From Maribacter spongiicola (GTDB lineage: Bacteria > Bacteroidota > Bacteroidia > Flavobacteriales > Flavobacteriaceae): a stretch of 64,000 nt of DNA. A model generated the notes under the pieces. The model made no database searches. It was given only the letters and a program-made list of their open reading frames with translations, and was not told the origin of the DNA. The position numbers and the translations under genes are program-made. The stretch lies in the NCBI RefSeq assembly GCF_004364165.1, contig NZ_SOAY01000016.1, positions 1 to 64,000 on the forward strand, written 5' to 3'. Below, in pieces: positions 8,496 to 17,729 of the stretch; position 1 is the stretch's first letter; each line of letters starts with the position of its first letter.

Positions 8496-9239
8496 TTAAT
8501 TATTACGGTCTGCCACTGCAGTTCGCACTTTTATGAATCCGGCTTTTAAAGAATTAAAAATTTGGTCTCGGAAAGATTGATCAAGTTCTTCTTCAACCTC
8601 TGTCAACAAAGCCATTGCATCGACAGATTTATCTGTATTAAATATTTTATCTCTTAATATTTCATCTTGAGCACGTTTCAATAACGAATCTACTTCCGCA
8701 TCGGTAACCGTACTATACTGCTCTAAAACATCTATTTGAGCTACTATATCGGCTACTTTTGAGTTGATTATTTCGTCTGATACTTCTAATTTAGAAGTAG
8801 ATTGGTCTCCAGGTACATTTTCAACAACTGCTATTTCAACGGCATCATTTAAAGTTTTGTTCTCTTGTACTTCTGGTATTTTATACTCTTCCTTTTTAAC
8901 AGTCGTACTTTCTGTTTTTGTATTTGTTTCTACAATAACCACTTGTTCTTCTTGAACTGGGTCTTTAGTGATTACCTCTTCGACCTTATTTTCGTTTTCT
9001 GTCTCTACCAATTCTATTGGTGATTCGTTCAACTCATTTGCTCCATTAAAATAAAATAATGCAACACCCAACAGCACTATTATGCTAGCGGCAACACCTA
9101 TCCTCAAATACACAGGTTTCTTCTTCCTATCATCATCTTTTAATTCTGATGAGATTTTTGACCAAGCATTTTCTGACGGATTTATCTCCCGCTCTTGTAA
9201 CTTGGCCTTTATGTGTTTTTCGAATTTATCGGTTTCCAT
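8496..9239 (-). CDS. Putative anti-sigma factor, single-pass membrane protein
   Basis: 247 residues: a cytoplasmic N-terminus of about 43 residues (FEKHIKAKLQEREINPSENAW, a pattern common in Bacteroidota anti-sigma-like proteins), one membrane segment at about 47-65, then a long acidic, probably coiled-coil periplasmic tail. It overlaps the upstream ECF sigma gene by 14 bases, the usual arrangement for a sigma/anti-sigma pair. No HxxxCxxC zinc motif is present, so it is not a ZAS-type anti-sigma. The role is inferred mainly from position. Confidence 0.65.
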   Translation of the reverse strand: METDKFEKHIKAKLQEREINPSENAWSKISSELKDDDRKKKPVYLRIGVAASIIVLLGVALFYFNGANELNESPIELVETENENKVEEVITKDPVQEEQVVIVETNTKTESTTVKKEEYKIPEVQENKTLNDAVEIAVVENVPGDQSTSKLEVSDEIINSKVADIVAQIDVLEQYSTVTDAEVDSLLKRAQDEILRDKIFNTDKSVDAMALLTEVEEELDQSFRDQIFNSLKAGFIKVRTAVADRNN

Positions 9240-9816
9240 ACCCTATACTATTTTGTTGCCTTAATTGTTCTTGAAGCAATTTTCGGGCTTTTAATAACTG
9301 TGTTTTTGAAGTGCTCTCTGTGATCGAGAGCATTTCTGCGATTTCTTTATGCTTATACCCTTCTACATTATACAACACAAATACCATTTTATAACCTTGC
9401 GGTAAAGCATCTATCAATTGTTGAATATGCTCAGTATCTAAATCGGTACTTTGCGATATTTCTTCAGATTGATTCTTCTCGTACACCTCATCATCATATA
9501 CCACAAACTGTTGCTTTCTTAAATAAGAGATGCTTTCTCGTATCATTATCCGCCGCAACCATCCTTCAAAACTTCCTTCAAACTTGAACGTATCTAGCTT
9601 ATTGAACATTTTCAGAAAACCTTGCACCATTACATCTTCCGCGAAATGAATATCTTTTATATACTGACGGCAGACACTCAACATTTTTGGAGCATGTTTT
9701 TTATACAAACGCTCTTGCGCATCGCGGTTACCCGATGTTGCTTTTTTAATGAGCTGCTGCTCGTTTTTATAAAAAGGTATAATTTTCAAAATATTGGTTT
9801 GGTCTTCTATTAACAT
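9226..9816 (-). CDS. ECF-family RNA polymerase sigma factor
   Basis: A 196-residue sigma-70 family protein. Region 2 is at about 35-105 (FAEDVMVQGFLKMFNKLDTFKFEGSFEGWLRRIM) and region 4 at about 130-185 (LPQGYKMVFVLYNVEGYKHKEIAEMLSITESTSKTQL). It heads the operon with the membrane anti-sigma-like protein and the coiled-coil barrel protein, so envelope-stress or surface sensing is likely. The first 15 or so residues before the conserved part are weakly supported, so the start could be slightly further in. Confidence 0.9.
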   Translation of the reverse strand: MLIEDQTNILKIIPFYKNEQQLIKKATSGNRDAQERLYKKHAPKMLSVCRQYIKDIHFAEDVMVQGFLKMFNKLDTFKFEGSFEGWLRRIMIRESISYLRKQQFVVYDDEVYEKNQSEEISQSTDLDTEHIQQLIDALPQGYKMVFVLYNVEGYKHKEIAEMLSITESTSKTQLLKARKLLQEQLRQQNSIGYGNR

Positions 9817-9935
9817 AGACGCAGAAGAAGAACATATAGTTGCCTGAAGATAAACAAAAAATAAAATTAATTTTTAAAATACTGAAATACAGATACTTAA
9901 AAATAATAAAAAGAGGATTATTTTTTTTGACGGAT

Positions 9936-10871
9936 TTACTTTTTACGATCCACCACGTAATTCACCATCAACTCTAAAGCACTTTTATACTCAGAATCAG
10001 GGTAGGTACTTAGCAGTTCTAAAGCCTCGTCCCTATATTGTAGCATTTTAGATACTGCATAATCCAATCCGCCTTTGTCTTTTACAAAACCGATAACTTG
10101 TTTGACGCGCTTTTTATCCTTATTGTGGTTTTTGATGGAATTGATGACCCAGCTTTTCTCTTTTTTGGTACAGTGGTTCAGTGCGTATATTAAGGGCAAC
10201 GTCATTTTTTGCTCTTTAATATCGATACCTGTCGGCTTTCCAATTTGTTTGGTTCCATAATCAAAAAGGTCATCTTTGATCTGAAACGCCATACCACAGA
10301 GCTCTCCGAATTTCCTGAAAGTTTCTACATCTGTACTATCCGGTTTAACCGAACAAGCACCCAATGAACAGCATGCTGCAATCAACGTTGCCGTCTTTTG
10401 CCTGATGATGTCATAATACACATCTTCGGTAATATCTAGACGCCTTGCTTTCTCTATCTGTAATAATTCGCCCTCACTCATCTCACGAACGGCAACTGAG
10501 ATAATTTTAAGCAAATCGAAATCTCCGTTATCTATAGATAACAAAAGACCTTTAGACAGTAAATAATCACCTACCAAAACGGCAATCTTATTTTTCCACA
10601 GCGCATTTATTGAGAAGAATCCCCGGCGTTTATTGCTTTCATCAACCACATCATCATGCACCAATGTTGCGGTATGTATCAATTCTATCACCGATGCACC
10701 ACGATAGGTACGCTCGTTCACCTCGCCACCATTCAACAACTTGGCTGTTAGAAATACGAACATAGGGCGCATTTGCTTCCCCTTACGATTTACGATGTAA
10801 TGAGTAATTCTATTGAGTAATGCAACCTTAGAGGTCATTGAATCTCTAAACTTAGATTCAAACAGCTCCAT
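9936..10871 (-). CDS. Long-chain polyprenyl diphosphate synthase
   Basis: Condenses isopentenyl units into the polyprenyl chain for menaquinone or another lipid carrier. The 311-residue protein has both aspartate-rich motifs (HDDVVD and KDDLFDYG) and the GKQMRP substrate motif. The ATG at 10871 gives MELFESKF, but the frame stays open upstream to a stop at about 10932. The 14 upstream codons starting at CTG 10913 read LKIVAQIKEPVYQE, closely like the N-terminus I recall for flavobacterial homologues, so translation may begin at that CTG. Confidence 0.93.
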   Translation of the reverse strand: MELFESKFRDSMTSKVALLNRITHYIVNRKGKQMRPMFVFLTAKLLNGGEVNERTYRGASVIELIHTATLVHDDVVDESNKRRGFFSINALWKNKIAVLVGDYLLSKGLLLSIDNGDFDLLKIISVAVREMSEGELLQIEKARRLDITEDVYYDIIRQKTATLIAACCSLGACSVKPDSTDVETFRKFGELCGMAFQIKDDLFDYGTKQIGKPTGIDIKEQKMTLPLIYALNHCTKKEKSWVINSIKNHNKDKKRVKQVIGFVKDKGGLDYAVSKMLQYRDEALELLSTYPDSEYKSALELMVNYVVDRKK

Positions 10872-11093
10872 TTCCTGATAGACAGGTTCCTTTATTTGTG
10901 CTACTATTTTCAGTTGCTCTTTATTTGGACTCCAAAATTAGTCAAAAGCTAGCAGTTAACAGTAATTGGGAGGATAGATAATGGTTTCTCGAGTAATTAG
11001 GAGCTAGTGGTTAGGGATTAGATGTGGGTTGTTGTTTGTTGGAAATGTAAGTTCAAGTTCAAAACTCAAGTTCAAGTTCAAATGCAAAAGTGC

Positions 11094-11163
11094 TGTTGGT
11101 TGTTGGTTGTTGGTTGTTGGTTGTTGGTTGTTGGTTGTTGGTTGTTGGTTGTTGGTTGTTGGT
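11094..11163. repeat. Heptad array, TGTTGGT x10
   Basis: Exactly ten perfect copies of TGTTGGT with no interruption. The same heptad occurs at 33189-33219 and in variant form at 33623-33657 and 40522-40601. Confidence 0.95.
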
Positions 11164-11180
11164 TTAAACGCTTCGCGTTT

Positions 11181-11208
11181 TTTAGTATTAGGTAATCAGT
11201 ATAAAGTA
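11181..11208 (-). repeat. Heptad array, TACTTNN type (left inverted arm)
   Basis: Four units on the plus strand, TTTAGTA, TTAGGTA, ATCAGTA and TAAAGTA, i.e. the TACTTNN pattern on the minus strand. It faces the array at 11324-11358. Confidence 0.6.
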
Positions 11209-11323
11209 CTAAGATGTTACAATAGTAATAACTCTATTAACACTTTGTATTTTCTAAGTTTAGCTTTGCTAAACATAACACTTCGTAACAAGTCTATTTT
11301 CTATACTCTATTTTCTCTCTTCT

Positions 11324-11358
11324 AACTTAAGACTTAGTACTTGATACTTTGTACTTCT
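11324..11358 (+). repeat. Heptad array, TACTTNN type, overlapping the rlmN stop
   Basis: Units AACTTAA, GACTTAG, TACTTGA, TACTTTG and TACTTCT have exact 7-bp spacing. The last unit overlaps the rlmN stop codon at 11357-11359. Confidence 0.75.
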
Positions 11359-12400
11359 AACTTTTATTAGCCAACTGCCCACATGCGGCATCGATATCCT
11401 TTCCTCTAGAACGACGAACGGTTACGACTATATTATTCTTCTCTAATGTATTCACATAGCGATCAATGGCTGAGTTTGAGGCTTGCTTGAACTCACCATC
11501 ATCAATAGGGTTATATTCTATTAGATTTACTTTAGATGGTGCAAAACGGCAGAATTCCACCAAGGCATCGACATCTTTTTGAGTGTCGTTAATTCCGTCC
11601 CAAACTACATATTCGTAGGTAATACGGCTTTTTGTTTTCTCGTACCAATATACTAAAGACTCTCGCAAGTCGCTCAATGTAAACTTGGCATTGAAAGGCA
11701 TAATTGAAGTTCTTATTTCATCAACAGCAGAATGTAAGGAAACTGCCAATTTGAATTTCACCTCATCATCTGCCATTTTCTTAATTAACTTAGGTACACC
11801 AGAAGTGGAAACGGTAATTCGTTTTGGAGACATACCCAATCCGTCAGGAGAAGTAATCTTATCAATTGCCTTCAATACATTATTGTAGTTCATTAAAGGC
11901 TCTCCCATCCCCATAAAAACTATATTGCTCAATGGTCTTTCGAAATACAGGCGACTTTCATTGTCTATAGCAACTACTTGATCGTAAATCTCATCGGGAT
12001 TCAGATTTCGCATACGTTTTAAACGAGACGTTGCACAGAACCTACAGTCTAAACTACAACCTACCTGACTAGATACACAGGCAGTGGTTCTTGACTTTGT
12101 CGGTATCAACACCGATTCTACAATTAAATCGTCATGTAAACGAACGGCATTCTTAATTGTACCGTCACTACTACGCTGCATAAGATCTACCTTAATATGG
12201 TTGATTACAAAACTAGCTTCTAGCATTTCTCTAGTTTCCTTTGATAGATTTGTCATCACATCAAAAGAATACGCTGCTTTCTGCCATAACCATTCATATA
12301 CCTGGTTACCACGAAAAGCTTTGTCACCGTTAGAAACAAAGAATTCTCTAAGCTGCTCTCGCGTTAGTGCCCGAATATCTTTTTTCTTTATTTCTTCCAT
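11357..12400 (-). CDS. rlmN: 23S rRNA (adenine-2503-C2)-methyltransferase RlmN
   Basis: Radical-SAM methylase of A2503 in 23S rRNA, probably also of tRNA A37. The 347-residue protein has the cluster motif Cys115-x3-Cys119-x2-Cys122 (CSLDCRFC), a GEPLMNYNNV SAM-binding stretch, and the conserved C-terminal Cys340 (ACGQL) that carries the transient methyl group. The last codons and the stop fall in a heptad repeat array. It follows queA on the same strand, but a strong hairpin separates them. Confidence 0.95.
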   Translation of the reverse strand: MEEIKKKDIRALTREQLREFFVSNGDKAFRGNQVYEWLWQKAAYSFDVMTNLSKETREMLEASFVINHIKVDLMQRSSDGTIKNAVRLHDDLIVESVLIPTKSRTTACVSSQVGCSLDCRFCATSRLKRMRNLNPDEIYDQVVAIDNESRLYFERPLSNIVFMGMGEPLMNYNNVLKAIDKITSPDGLGMSPKRITVSTSGVPKLIKKMADDEVKFKLAVSLHSAVDEIRTSIMPFNAKFTLSDLRESLVYWYEKTKSRITYEYVVWDGINDTQKDVDALVEFCRFAPSKVNLIEYNPIDDGEFKQASNSAIDRYVNTLEKNNIVVTVRRSRGKDIDAACGQLANKS

Positions 12401-12428
12401 CTTTTTAAAGGTAGGTATTACTAGTGAT

Positions 12429-12469
12429 AAAAATCCCGCTTTCTCAATATGTGATAAAGCGGGATTTTA
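12429..12469 (-). terminator. Intrinsic terminator between queA and rlmN
   Basis: AAAATCCCGCTTT (12430-12442) and AAAGCGGGATTTT (12456-12468) form a perfect 13-bp stem. On the minus strand it ends the queA transcript just upstream of rlmN, so rlmN probably has its own promoter or depends on read-through. Confidence 0.85.
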
Positions 12470-12504
12470 TTATTCTTCCTTTTTAGAAAGGATGTATTTT
12501 GAAC

Positions 12505-13554
12505 TTATATAATCAACATAGCATCACCATAAGAATAGAACTTATAGCTTTCTAATATTGCCTCTTTGTAAGCTTTATTCATTAAATCATGACCCATAAA
12601 TGCAGATACCATCATCAATAAAGTAGATTTTGGCAAGTGAAAATTTGTTATCATCGCATTTGCAATACTAAAATCGTATGGAGGAAAAATGAATTTATTC
12701 GTCCAACCTTCATACGTATTCAACGTTTGCTTAGATGAAACAGCACTTTCTAAACCTCTCATTGCTGTAGTACCTACTGCACAAATACGACGTTTTTCTC
12801 TCTTAGCATTATTAACAATATCTGTAGCTTTCTCATCAATAAATAGCTCTTCGCTATCCATTTTATGCTTAGAAAGATCTTCAACTTCTACAGGGTTGAA
12901 AGTACCTAAACCAACATGTAACGTCAATTCTGCAAAATCAACACCTTTAATTTCTAAACGTTTTAGTAAGTGTTTAGAAAAATGAAGACCTGCCGTTGGA
13001 GCGGCAACTGCACCTTCATGCTTTGCATAAATAGTTTGATAACGACCTTCATCTTCTGGCTCAACGTCTCTTTTTATGTATTTAGGTAACGGAGTTTCGC
13101 CTAATTCTCTAAGTTTTCTTCTAAAATCTACATATGCACCATCATATAAGAAACGTAATGTTCTACCTCTAGAGGTAGTATTATCGATAACCTCAGCTAC
13201 CAATGTTTCATCATCACCAAAATATAGTTTGTTACCAATACGAATTTTACGTGCTGGATCTACAAGAACATCCCAAAGACGTTGCTCTTCGTTCAACTCA
13301 CGTAAAAGAAAAACTTCGATACGCGCACCTGTTTTTTCCTTGTTACCGTATAAACGGGCAGGAAAAACTTTAGTATTGTTTAGAACCATTACATCGCCCT
13401 CATCAAAATAGTCGATCATGTCTTTGAACATCTTGTGCTCAATTTTTCCGGTATCTCTGTGGATCACCATTAATTTAGACTCATCTCTATTTTCAGAAGG
13501 ATGCTCCGCCAATAATTCTTTAGGAAGCTCAAAACTAAAATTTGATAATTTCAT
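12505..13554 (-). CDS. queA: S-adenosylmethionine:tRNA ribosyltransferase-isomerase
   Basis: Transfers the ribosyl part of SAM to preQ1 in tRNA to give epoxyqueuosine, in queuosine synthesis. The 349-residue protein is full length for QueA and shows its landmarks: [22 protein letters not shown] at the N-terminus, KVFPARLYG, the AAPTAGLHF segment, [10 protein letters not shown] and [15 protein letters not shown]. It is downstream of aroA on the same strand with a 79-base gap. No other queuosine gene is in the window. Confidence 0.95.
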   Translation of the reverse strand: MKLSNFSFELPKELLAEHPSENRDESKLMVIHRDTGKIEHKMFKDMIDYFDEGDVMVLNNTKVFPARLYGNKEKTGARIEVFLLRELNEEQRLWDVLVDPARKIRIGNKLYFGDDETLVAEVIDNTTSRGRTLRFLYDGAYVDFRRKLRELGETPLPKYIKRDVEPEDEGRYQTIYAKHEGAVAAPTAGLHFSKHLLKRLEIKGVDFAELTLHVGLGTFNPVEVEDLSKHKMDSEELFIDEKATDIVNNAKREKRRICAVGTTAMRGLESAVSSKQTLNTYEGWTNKFIFPPYDFSIANAMITNFHLPKSTLLMMVSAFMGHDLMNKAYKEAILESYKFYSYGDAMLII

Positions 13555-13633
13555 GTAGCTATTATATTTAATGCAGCAAATTGCGGCTGCAAATATACAA
13601 TCTGAAGATAGGCCTTGTCAAGTAAATAGCTAA

Positions 13634-14863
13634 TTATAATTCTTTTATACTGAAATCTAGTTGTTTTAGATCGTTCCAAAAATCTGGATACGACTTAGAT
13701 ACTACCTCTGCATCGTTCACAAAAAGTGGAGTTTTCATTGCCAAAGGCGCAAAAGCCATTGCCATTCTATGGTCGTTATACGTATCTATAGCTACATCTA
13801 CGTTAATCTCAGACGTTGGTAAAATGGTAAGTGTTTTATCTGTTACCGAAATATTCGCCCCCAATTTAGAAAGCTCTGTATGTAAAGCTTCTAATCGATC
13901 TGTTTCTTTAATTTTTAAGGTGTGCAGACCTATTAAATGACAACCAACCCCTAATCCGAAACAAGTAACTGCAATAGTTTGTGCAATATCTGGTGCGTTG
14001 GCTAAATCAAATTCATTTTTAGCTAACACCTTTTTATCTGTCTTTTTTAAGGTGATCTTATTTTCGCCAAATGTAGTTTCTACCCCAAAAGACGCATAAA
14101 TATCGGCAAGTACACTATCACCTTGAAGACTTTTCTTTTTATAGGCAGACAAGGTTATTTCTGTGCCTGGTGCCGCAAGTGCGCAAATACCATAGAAATA
14201 AGAGGCTGAACTCCAGTCGGACTCCACCACCAATATTGTTGGTGCTACCTTAGACTTAGAAGACACTTTGATGATATTATCCTCAAATGAAGTTTCTACA
14301 CCAATTTCTTCAAGTAATGCTAAAGTCATTTTAATATACGGTACCGAAGTAATTTTACCTACCAACTCTAATTCTAATCCGTTTTCTAAGCTTGGTGCTA
14401 TTAACAACAGAGAAGAAATATACTGACTACTAACATTTGCCGGCAGACTTACTTTATCTTTTACAATACGTTGCCCTTTTATTTTTATAGGTGGATAGCC
14501 TTCATCTTGTACATAAGATATTTCTGCTCCTAATGTTCTTAAAGCATCAACAAGAATCTTAATAGGTCTTTCGGTCATTCTTTTAGATCCGGTAAGAATT
14601 ACTTCCTTACCTTCTTGAGAAGAAAAATAACCTGTTAAAAAACGCATTGCCGTACCAGCATGATGAATATCGACCGTACCCTCTGAAATTTCCAAACCTT
14701 TTGCCATGACTTGGGCATCATCAGAATTTGAAATATTTTCTATTTTAATATCTGGGAATAATGCAGCCAATAATAAACTACGGTTAGATTCACTTTTAGA
14801 ACCTGTTATAGTTATAGTATCTTTTAATTGATGATTTGACGGACCAGTTAGGTGAAGTTTCAA
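13634..14863 (-). CDS. aroA: 3-phosphoshikimate 1-carboxyvinyltransferase (EPSP synthase)
   Basis: Joins phosphoenolpyruvate to shikimate-3-phosphate, step six of the shikimate pathway. The 409-residue protein has GSKSESNRSLLLAALF near the N-terminus, HHAGTAMRFLTGYF, and the C-terminal KETDRLEALHTELSKLG and DHRMAMAFAPLA motifs. The start codon appears to be TTG: there is no in-frame ATG nearby, and MKLHLTG at that point suits the family. It lies 37 bases downstream of the MazG-like gene, so it probably belongs to the rsgA-dtd-mazG run. Confidence 0.95.
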   Translation of the reverse strand: MKLHLTGPSNHQLKDTITITGSKSESNRSLLLAALFPDIKIENISNSDDAQVMAKGLEISEGTVDIHHAGTAMRFLTGYFSSQEGKEVILTGSKRMTERPIKILVDALRTLGAEISYVQDEGYPPIKIKGQRIVKDKVSLPANVSSQYISSLLLIAPSLENGLELELVGKITSVPYIKMTLALLEEIGVETSFEDNIIKVSSKSKVAPTILVVESDWSSASYFYGICALAAPGTEITLSAYKKKSLQGDSVLADIYASFGVETTFGENKITLKKTDKKVLAKNEFDLANAPDIAQTIAVTCFGLGVGCHLIGLHTLKIKETDRLEALHTELSKLGANISVTDKTLTILPTSEINVDVAIDTYNDHRMAMAFAPLAMKTPLFVNDAEVVSKSYPDFWNDLKQLDFSIKEL

Positions 14864-14900
14864 TGCGTATAGTTTTAAAAATAGAACGCCAAATATACGC

Positions 14901-15227
14901 CTATTTCAACTTTTTATTACTGTGATGACGGTCATGATCTCGCTTTGTTTTTAAATCTAACTTTTTATCGAAAGCTTGTTGTAAATCGATACCTGTTTGA
15001 TTTGCTAAACATAAAACCACGAACATTACATCTGCCAATTCTTCGCCTAGATCTTTGTTCTTATCAGATTCTTTTTCACTTTGTTCACCGTAGCGTCTTG
15101 CAATAATTCTAGCGACCTCCCCTACTTCTTCTGTTAGCTGTGCCATATTGGTAAGCTCGTTAAAATAACGAACGCCATGTTCCTTAATCCAATTATCTAC
15201 TTCTAGTTGTGCGTTTTCAATGTTCAT
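14901..15227 (-). CDS. MazG-like nucleotide pyrophosphohydrolase
   Basis: A 108-residue all-helical protein with the EExxE...ExxD metal-binding signature (EEVGE then EELADVMF) of the MazG/all-alpha NTP pyrophosphatase family, which hydrolyses non-canonical or surplus (d)NTPs. Its ATG overlaps the dtd stop by one base (TAATG), so it is co-translated with dtd and rsgA. The substrate cannot be told from sequence. Confidence 0.88.
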   Translation of the reverse strand: MNIENAQLEVDNWIKEHGVRYFNELTNMAQLTEEVGEVARIIARRYGEQSEKESDKNKDLGEELADVMFVVLCLANQTGIDLQQAFDKKLDLKTKRDHDRHHSNKKLK

Positions 15228-15679
15228 TACTCTTTATTTTTTGTATCCATCAATATAGTTACAGGACCATCATTCAATAACTCCACCTTCATATCTGCCC
15301 CGAATATACCTGTGCCTACTTTCTTATTCATCTTTGATTCTAGAGTTGAAATAAAAGCTTCGTATAGCGGAATAGCTACTTCTGGTCTTGCCGCTTTTAT
15401 ATAAGATGGGCGATTTCCTTTTTTAGTGCTGGCATGTAGCGTAAACTGACTTACCACAATAGCATCTCCGTTTGTTTCTAGTAGAGAATTGTTCATCACT
15501 CCTATATCATCATTGAAAATTCTAAGGTTAACTATTTTATTTGTAAGCCAATCAATATCTTCTTGGGTATCTTCATTTTCAATGCCGATGAGAATTAAAA
15601 CACCTTCTTCAATGGCGCTTATCTTTTCTTCATTAACCGTTACACTTGCTTTGGAAACTCGCTGTATTACTGCTCTCAT
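15227..15679 (-). CDS. dtd: D-aminoacyl-tRNA deacylase
   Basis: Removes D-amino acids (and Gly from tRNA-Ala) wrongly attached to tRNA. The 150-residue protein has the DTD landmarks SQFTLHA (active-site region) and GNRPSYIKAARPE, and starts with MRAVIQRVSKASVTV. It overlaps rsgA by four bases (ATGA) and the MazG-like gene by one, forming a tightly coupled three-gene unit. Confidence 0.95.
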   Translation of the reverse strand: MRAVIQRVSKASVTVNEEKISAIEEGVLILIGIENEDTQEDIDWLTNKIVNLRIFNDDIGVMNNSLLETNGDAIVVSQFTLHASTKKGNRPSYIKAARPEVAIPLYEAFISTLESKMNKKVGTGIFGADMKVELLNDGPVTILMDTKNKE

Positions 15680-16629
15680 TTTTTTTCGTCATGTATATCT
15701 ACCCTATAATGCTCGTCTTCGCCTTTGATCATCTGTAAATAACTGTTATACCTACTCCAAGCTATATCACCTGTTTCTAAAGCATCTTTAACGGCACATT
15801 TTGGCTCATCTACATGAATACAATTATTAAACTTGCATTCTTGTTTCAATTTAAAAAACTCTGGAAAATAGTTGCCAATTTCCTCCTTTTCCATATCAAC
15901 AATACCAAATCCTTTTATTCCGGGTGTATCTATAATACGTGCATTAAAACTTAAATCGAACATTTCAGCAAAAGTTGTGGTATGCTGACCCTGAAGATGT
16001 TGCTTAGAAATTTGTTTTGTCTTAATATCTAAATTAGGCTCAATGGCATTTACCAAGGTAGATTTACCAACCCCAGAATGTCCAGAAAACATAGAAGTCT
16101 TACCTAACATCATTTCTTGTACCTTTTCTACATTTTTTCCTGTTGAAGCAGAAATACCAATACAGATATATCCTATTTTACGATAAAGGGCCGCTAAAAA
16201 TTTGATTTCATCTAACTCTTCTGGTGTATATGTGTCTACTTTATTAAAAAGTAAAACTGCCGGTACTTCGTATGCTTCTGCCGTTATTAAAAATCTATCG
16301 ATAAAAACTGGGTAGGTCGGCGGGTTATTCAACGTTATCAATAAAAACACCTGATCCAAATTTGCAGCGATGATATGTGTCTGTTTCGACAAGTTAACAG
16401 ACTTACGAATGATATAATTTTTTCGTTTTTCAATTTCATTAATAATACCAAAGGTATCATCGCCAGTAGTCTCTACCTCAAAACGCACAGAGTCACCAAC
16501 CGCAACCGGATTTGTACTTTTAATACCTTTTATTCTAAACTTTCCTTTTATTCTACATTCATAGAAATCGCCATCTTCTGCCTTAACAGTATACCAACTT
16601 CCTGTAGATTTGTAAACAATTCCTACCAT
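15676..16629 (-). CDS. rsgA: Ribosome small-subunit-dependent GTPase A
   Basis: GTPase that checks and matures the 30S subunit. The 317-residue protein has an N-terminal OB fold, a circularly permuted GTPase domain in the order G4 (NKVD), G1 (GHSGVGKST), G3 (DTPG), and a C-terminal zinc knuckle (CKFNNCIHVDEPKC). It is the first gene of the rsgA-dtd-mazG run. Confidence 0.95.
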   Translation of the reverse strand: MVGIVYKSTGSWYTVKAEDGDFYECRIKGKFRIKGIKSTNPVAVGDSVRFEVETTGDDTFGIINEIEKRKNYIIRKSVNLSKQTHIIAANLDQVFLLITLNNPPTYPVFIDRFLITAEAYEVPAVLLFNKVDTYTPEELDEIKFLAALYRKIGYICIGISASTGKNVEKVQEMMLGKTSMFSGHSGVGKSTLVNAIEPNLDIKTKQISKQHLQGQHTTTFAEMFDLSFNARIIDTPGIKGFGIVDMEKEEIGNYFPEFFKLKQECKFNNCIHVDEPKCAVKDALETGDIAWSRYNSYLQMIKGEDEHYRVDIHDEKK

Positions 16630-16686
16630 TTATCCAAAATACCTTCCATTTATACAAAGTAACTGCTTTAAATATAAAAATTAATA

Positions 16687-16694
16687 TAAATTTG
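16687..16694 (+). promoter_or_regulatory. Candidate Bacteroidota -7 box
   Basis: TAAATTTG matches the TANNTTTG consensus and lies 33 bases upstream of the ATG at 16727. No clear -33 TTG was found, so it rests on the -7 match and position only. Confidence 0.45.
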
Positions 16695-16726
16695 GAATTA
16701 GAACAATAACAACCAAAATCAAGAAA

Positions 16727-17539
16727 ATGAAATTCATTAAAAAATTTGTGCTGACTTTAACTTTATCAGCATTCACTTTTGGGATTGCCCAAGAAACTAT
16801 TACCAACGAATCTGTAATACAAATGGTCGAGCTTGGTTTCGATGATTACATGATTATCGATAAAATAAACACTTCTGATGTTAAGTTCGATGCATCTATT
16901 ACCGCTCTTGGGCAAATGAAAAATGCTGGAGTTTCTTCTGAGGTTTTGTCTTTAATTATGGATAAGTCAAAACAAAATACAATGTCTAAAACTGGTATTT
17001 ATTTTACAGATGCTAGTGGTGAAGACAAATTGGTTCAGCCAAGTGTATTTTCTGGAGCAAACTCTAATCAAGTTGCACAGAAATTAGTTTCTGGTTTAAT
17101 CAACGCAAAACAGAAAGCTCAATTACCGAAAACTCAATCTAATAATGTTATTCGTCAAAGTCAGCCAGAATTCACCTTTATTTTTGACCCTAGTGTTACT
17201 CAGGTAGATAACATGCAAAACAACCAAGGTAGCGATGCGGGTATTTTTAACTGGTGGTTTAGAATGGCAAGTAACCCTAACGAGTTTGTTTTGGTAAAAC
17301 TTACCGTAAAAGAGAAAAAGAATCTTAGAGAAGTTATTACAGGTAAAAGTAGCTGGATCACTAGTAGTAGTGGTATAGACCCTAAGTACGCCCTTAACTT
17401 CGCTATCGAGGAAATTGAAGGAAATAAATTCAAAGTTACTCCTGATTCATTAGAGCCAGGTGAATATTGCTTTATTTACCAAGGTCAAGTTCCTCAAGGC
17501 AGAGAGAACCAATCGGTTTTTGATTTCTCTATTCAATAG
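16727..17539 (+). CDS. Exported protein of unknown function
   Basis: A 270-residue protein with a clean signal peptide (about 1-21, ending FGIAQ). The N-terminal third contains helical sequence (VIQMVELGFDDYMIIDKI) of a type I associate with Bacteroidota secreted proteins; the C-terminal half looks beta-rich, with a final EPGEYCFIYQG strand. A single gene between rsgA (divergent) and a strong terminator. No enzymatic motif is visible. Confidence 0.7.
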   Translation: MKFIKKFVLTLTLSAFTFGIAQETITNESVIQMVELGFDDYMIIDKINTSDVKFDASITALGQMKNAGVSSEVLSLIMDKSKQNTMSKTGIYFTDASGEDKLVQPSVFSGANSNQVAQKLVSGLINAKQKAQLPKTQSNNVIRQSQPEFTFIFDPSVTQVDNMQNNQGSDAGIFNWWFRMASNPNEFVLVKLTVKEKKNLREVITGKSSWITSSSGIDPKYALNFAIEEIEGNKFKVTPDSLEPGEYCFIYQGQVPQGRENQSVFDFSIQ

Positions 17540-17560
17540 AAAAATAACATATTTTATATA

Positions 17561-17595
17561 AAGACCTGATACCAAAAGTATCGGGTCTTTTTTTG
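17561..17595 (+). terminator. Intrinsic terminator
   Basis: AAAGACCTGATAC and GTATCGGGTCTTT form a stem (one G-T pair), followed by a T-run, 22 bases after the stop at 17539. Confidence 0.88.
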
Positions 17596-17729
17596 ACTAT
17601 GGATTTCTGGTAGATTTTTTTAAGGGTTTCGTATCATTTTACATTTATATGATGTTCAATTCTTTGCATTCTTCATTTAAGAGTATACTTTCATAGCACA
17701 ATGAACAATCAATTTTTAAAACCACTATC

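Larger units (their letters stand above)
10930..11356. other. Intergenic repeat block between polyprenyl synthase and rlmN
   Basis: No real gene; the ORF at 11029-11325 is a by-product of repeats. It contains AAGTTC-type hexamer repeats (about 11048-11085), a perfect TGTTGGT heptad array, and an inverted pair of TACTTNN arrays (11181-11208 and 11324-11358) with about 115 bases between them. Confidence 0.8.

Noticed and set aside
11029..11325. 98-codon ORF
   Set aside because: Spans the TGTTGGT array (translating to VVGCWLL repeats) and other repeats; not a gene.
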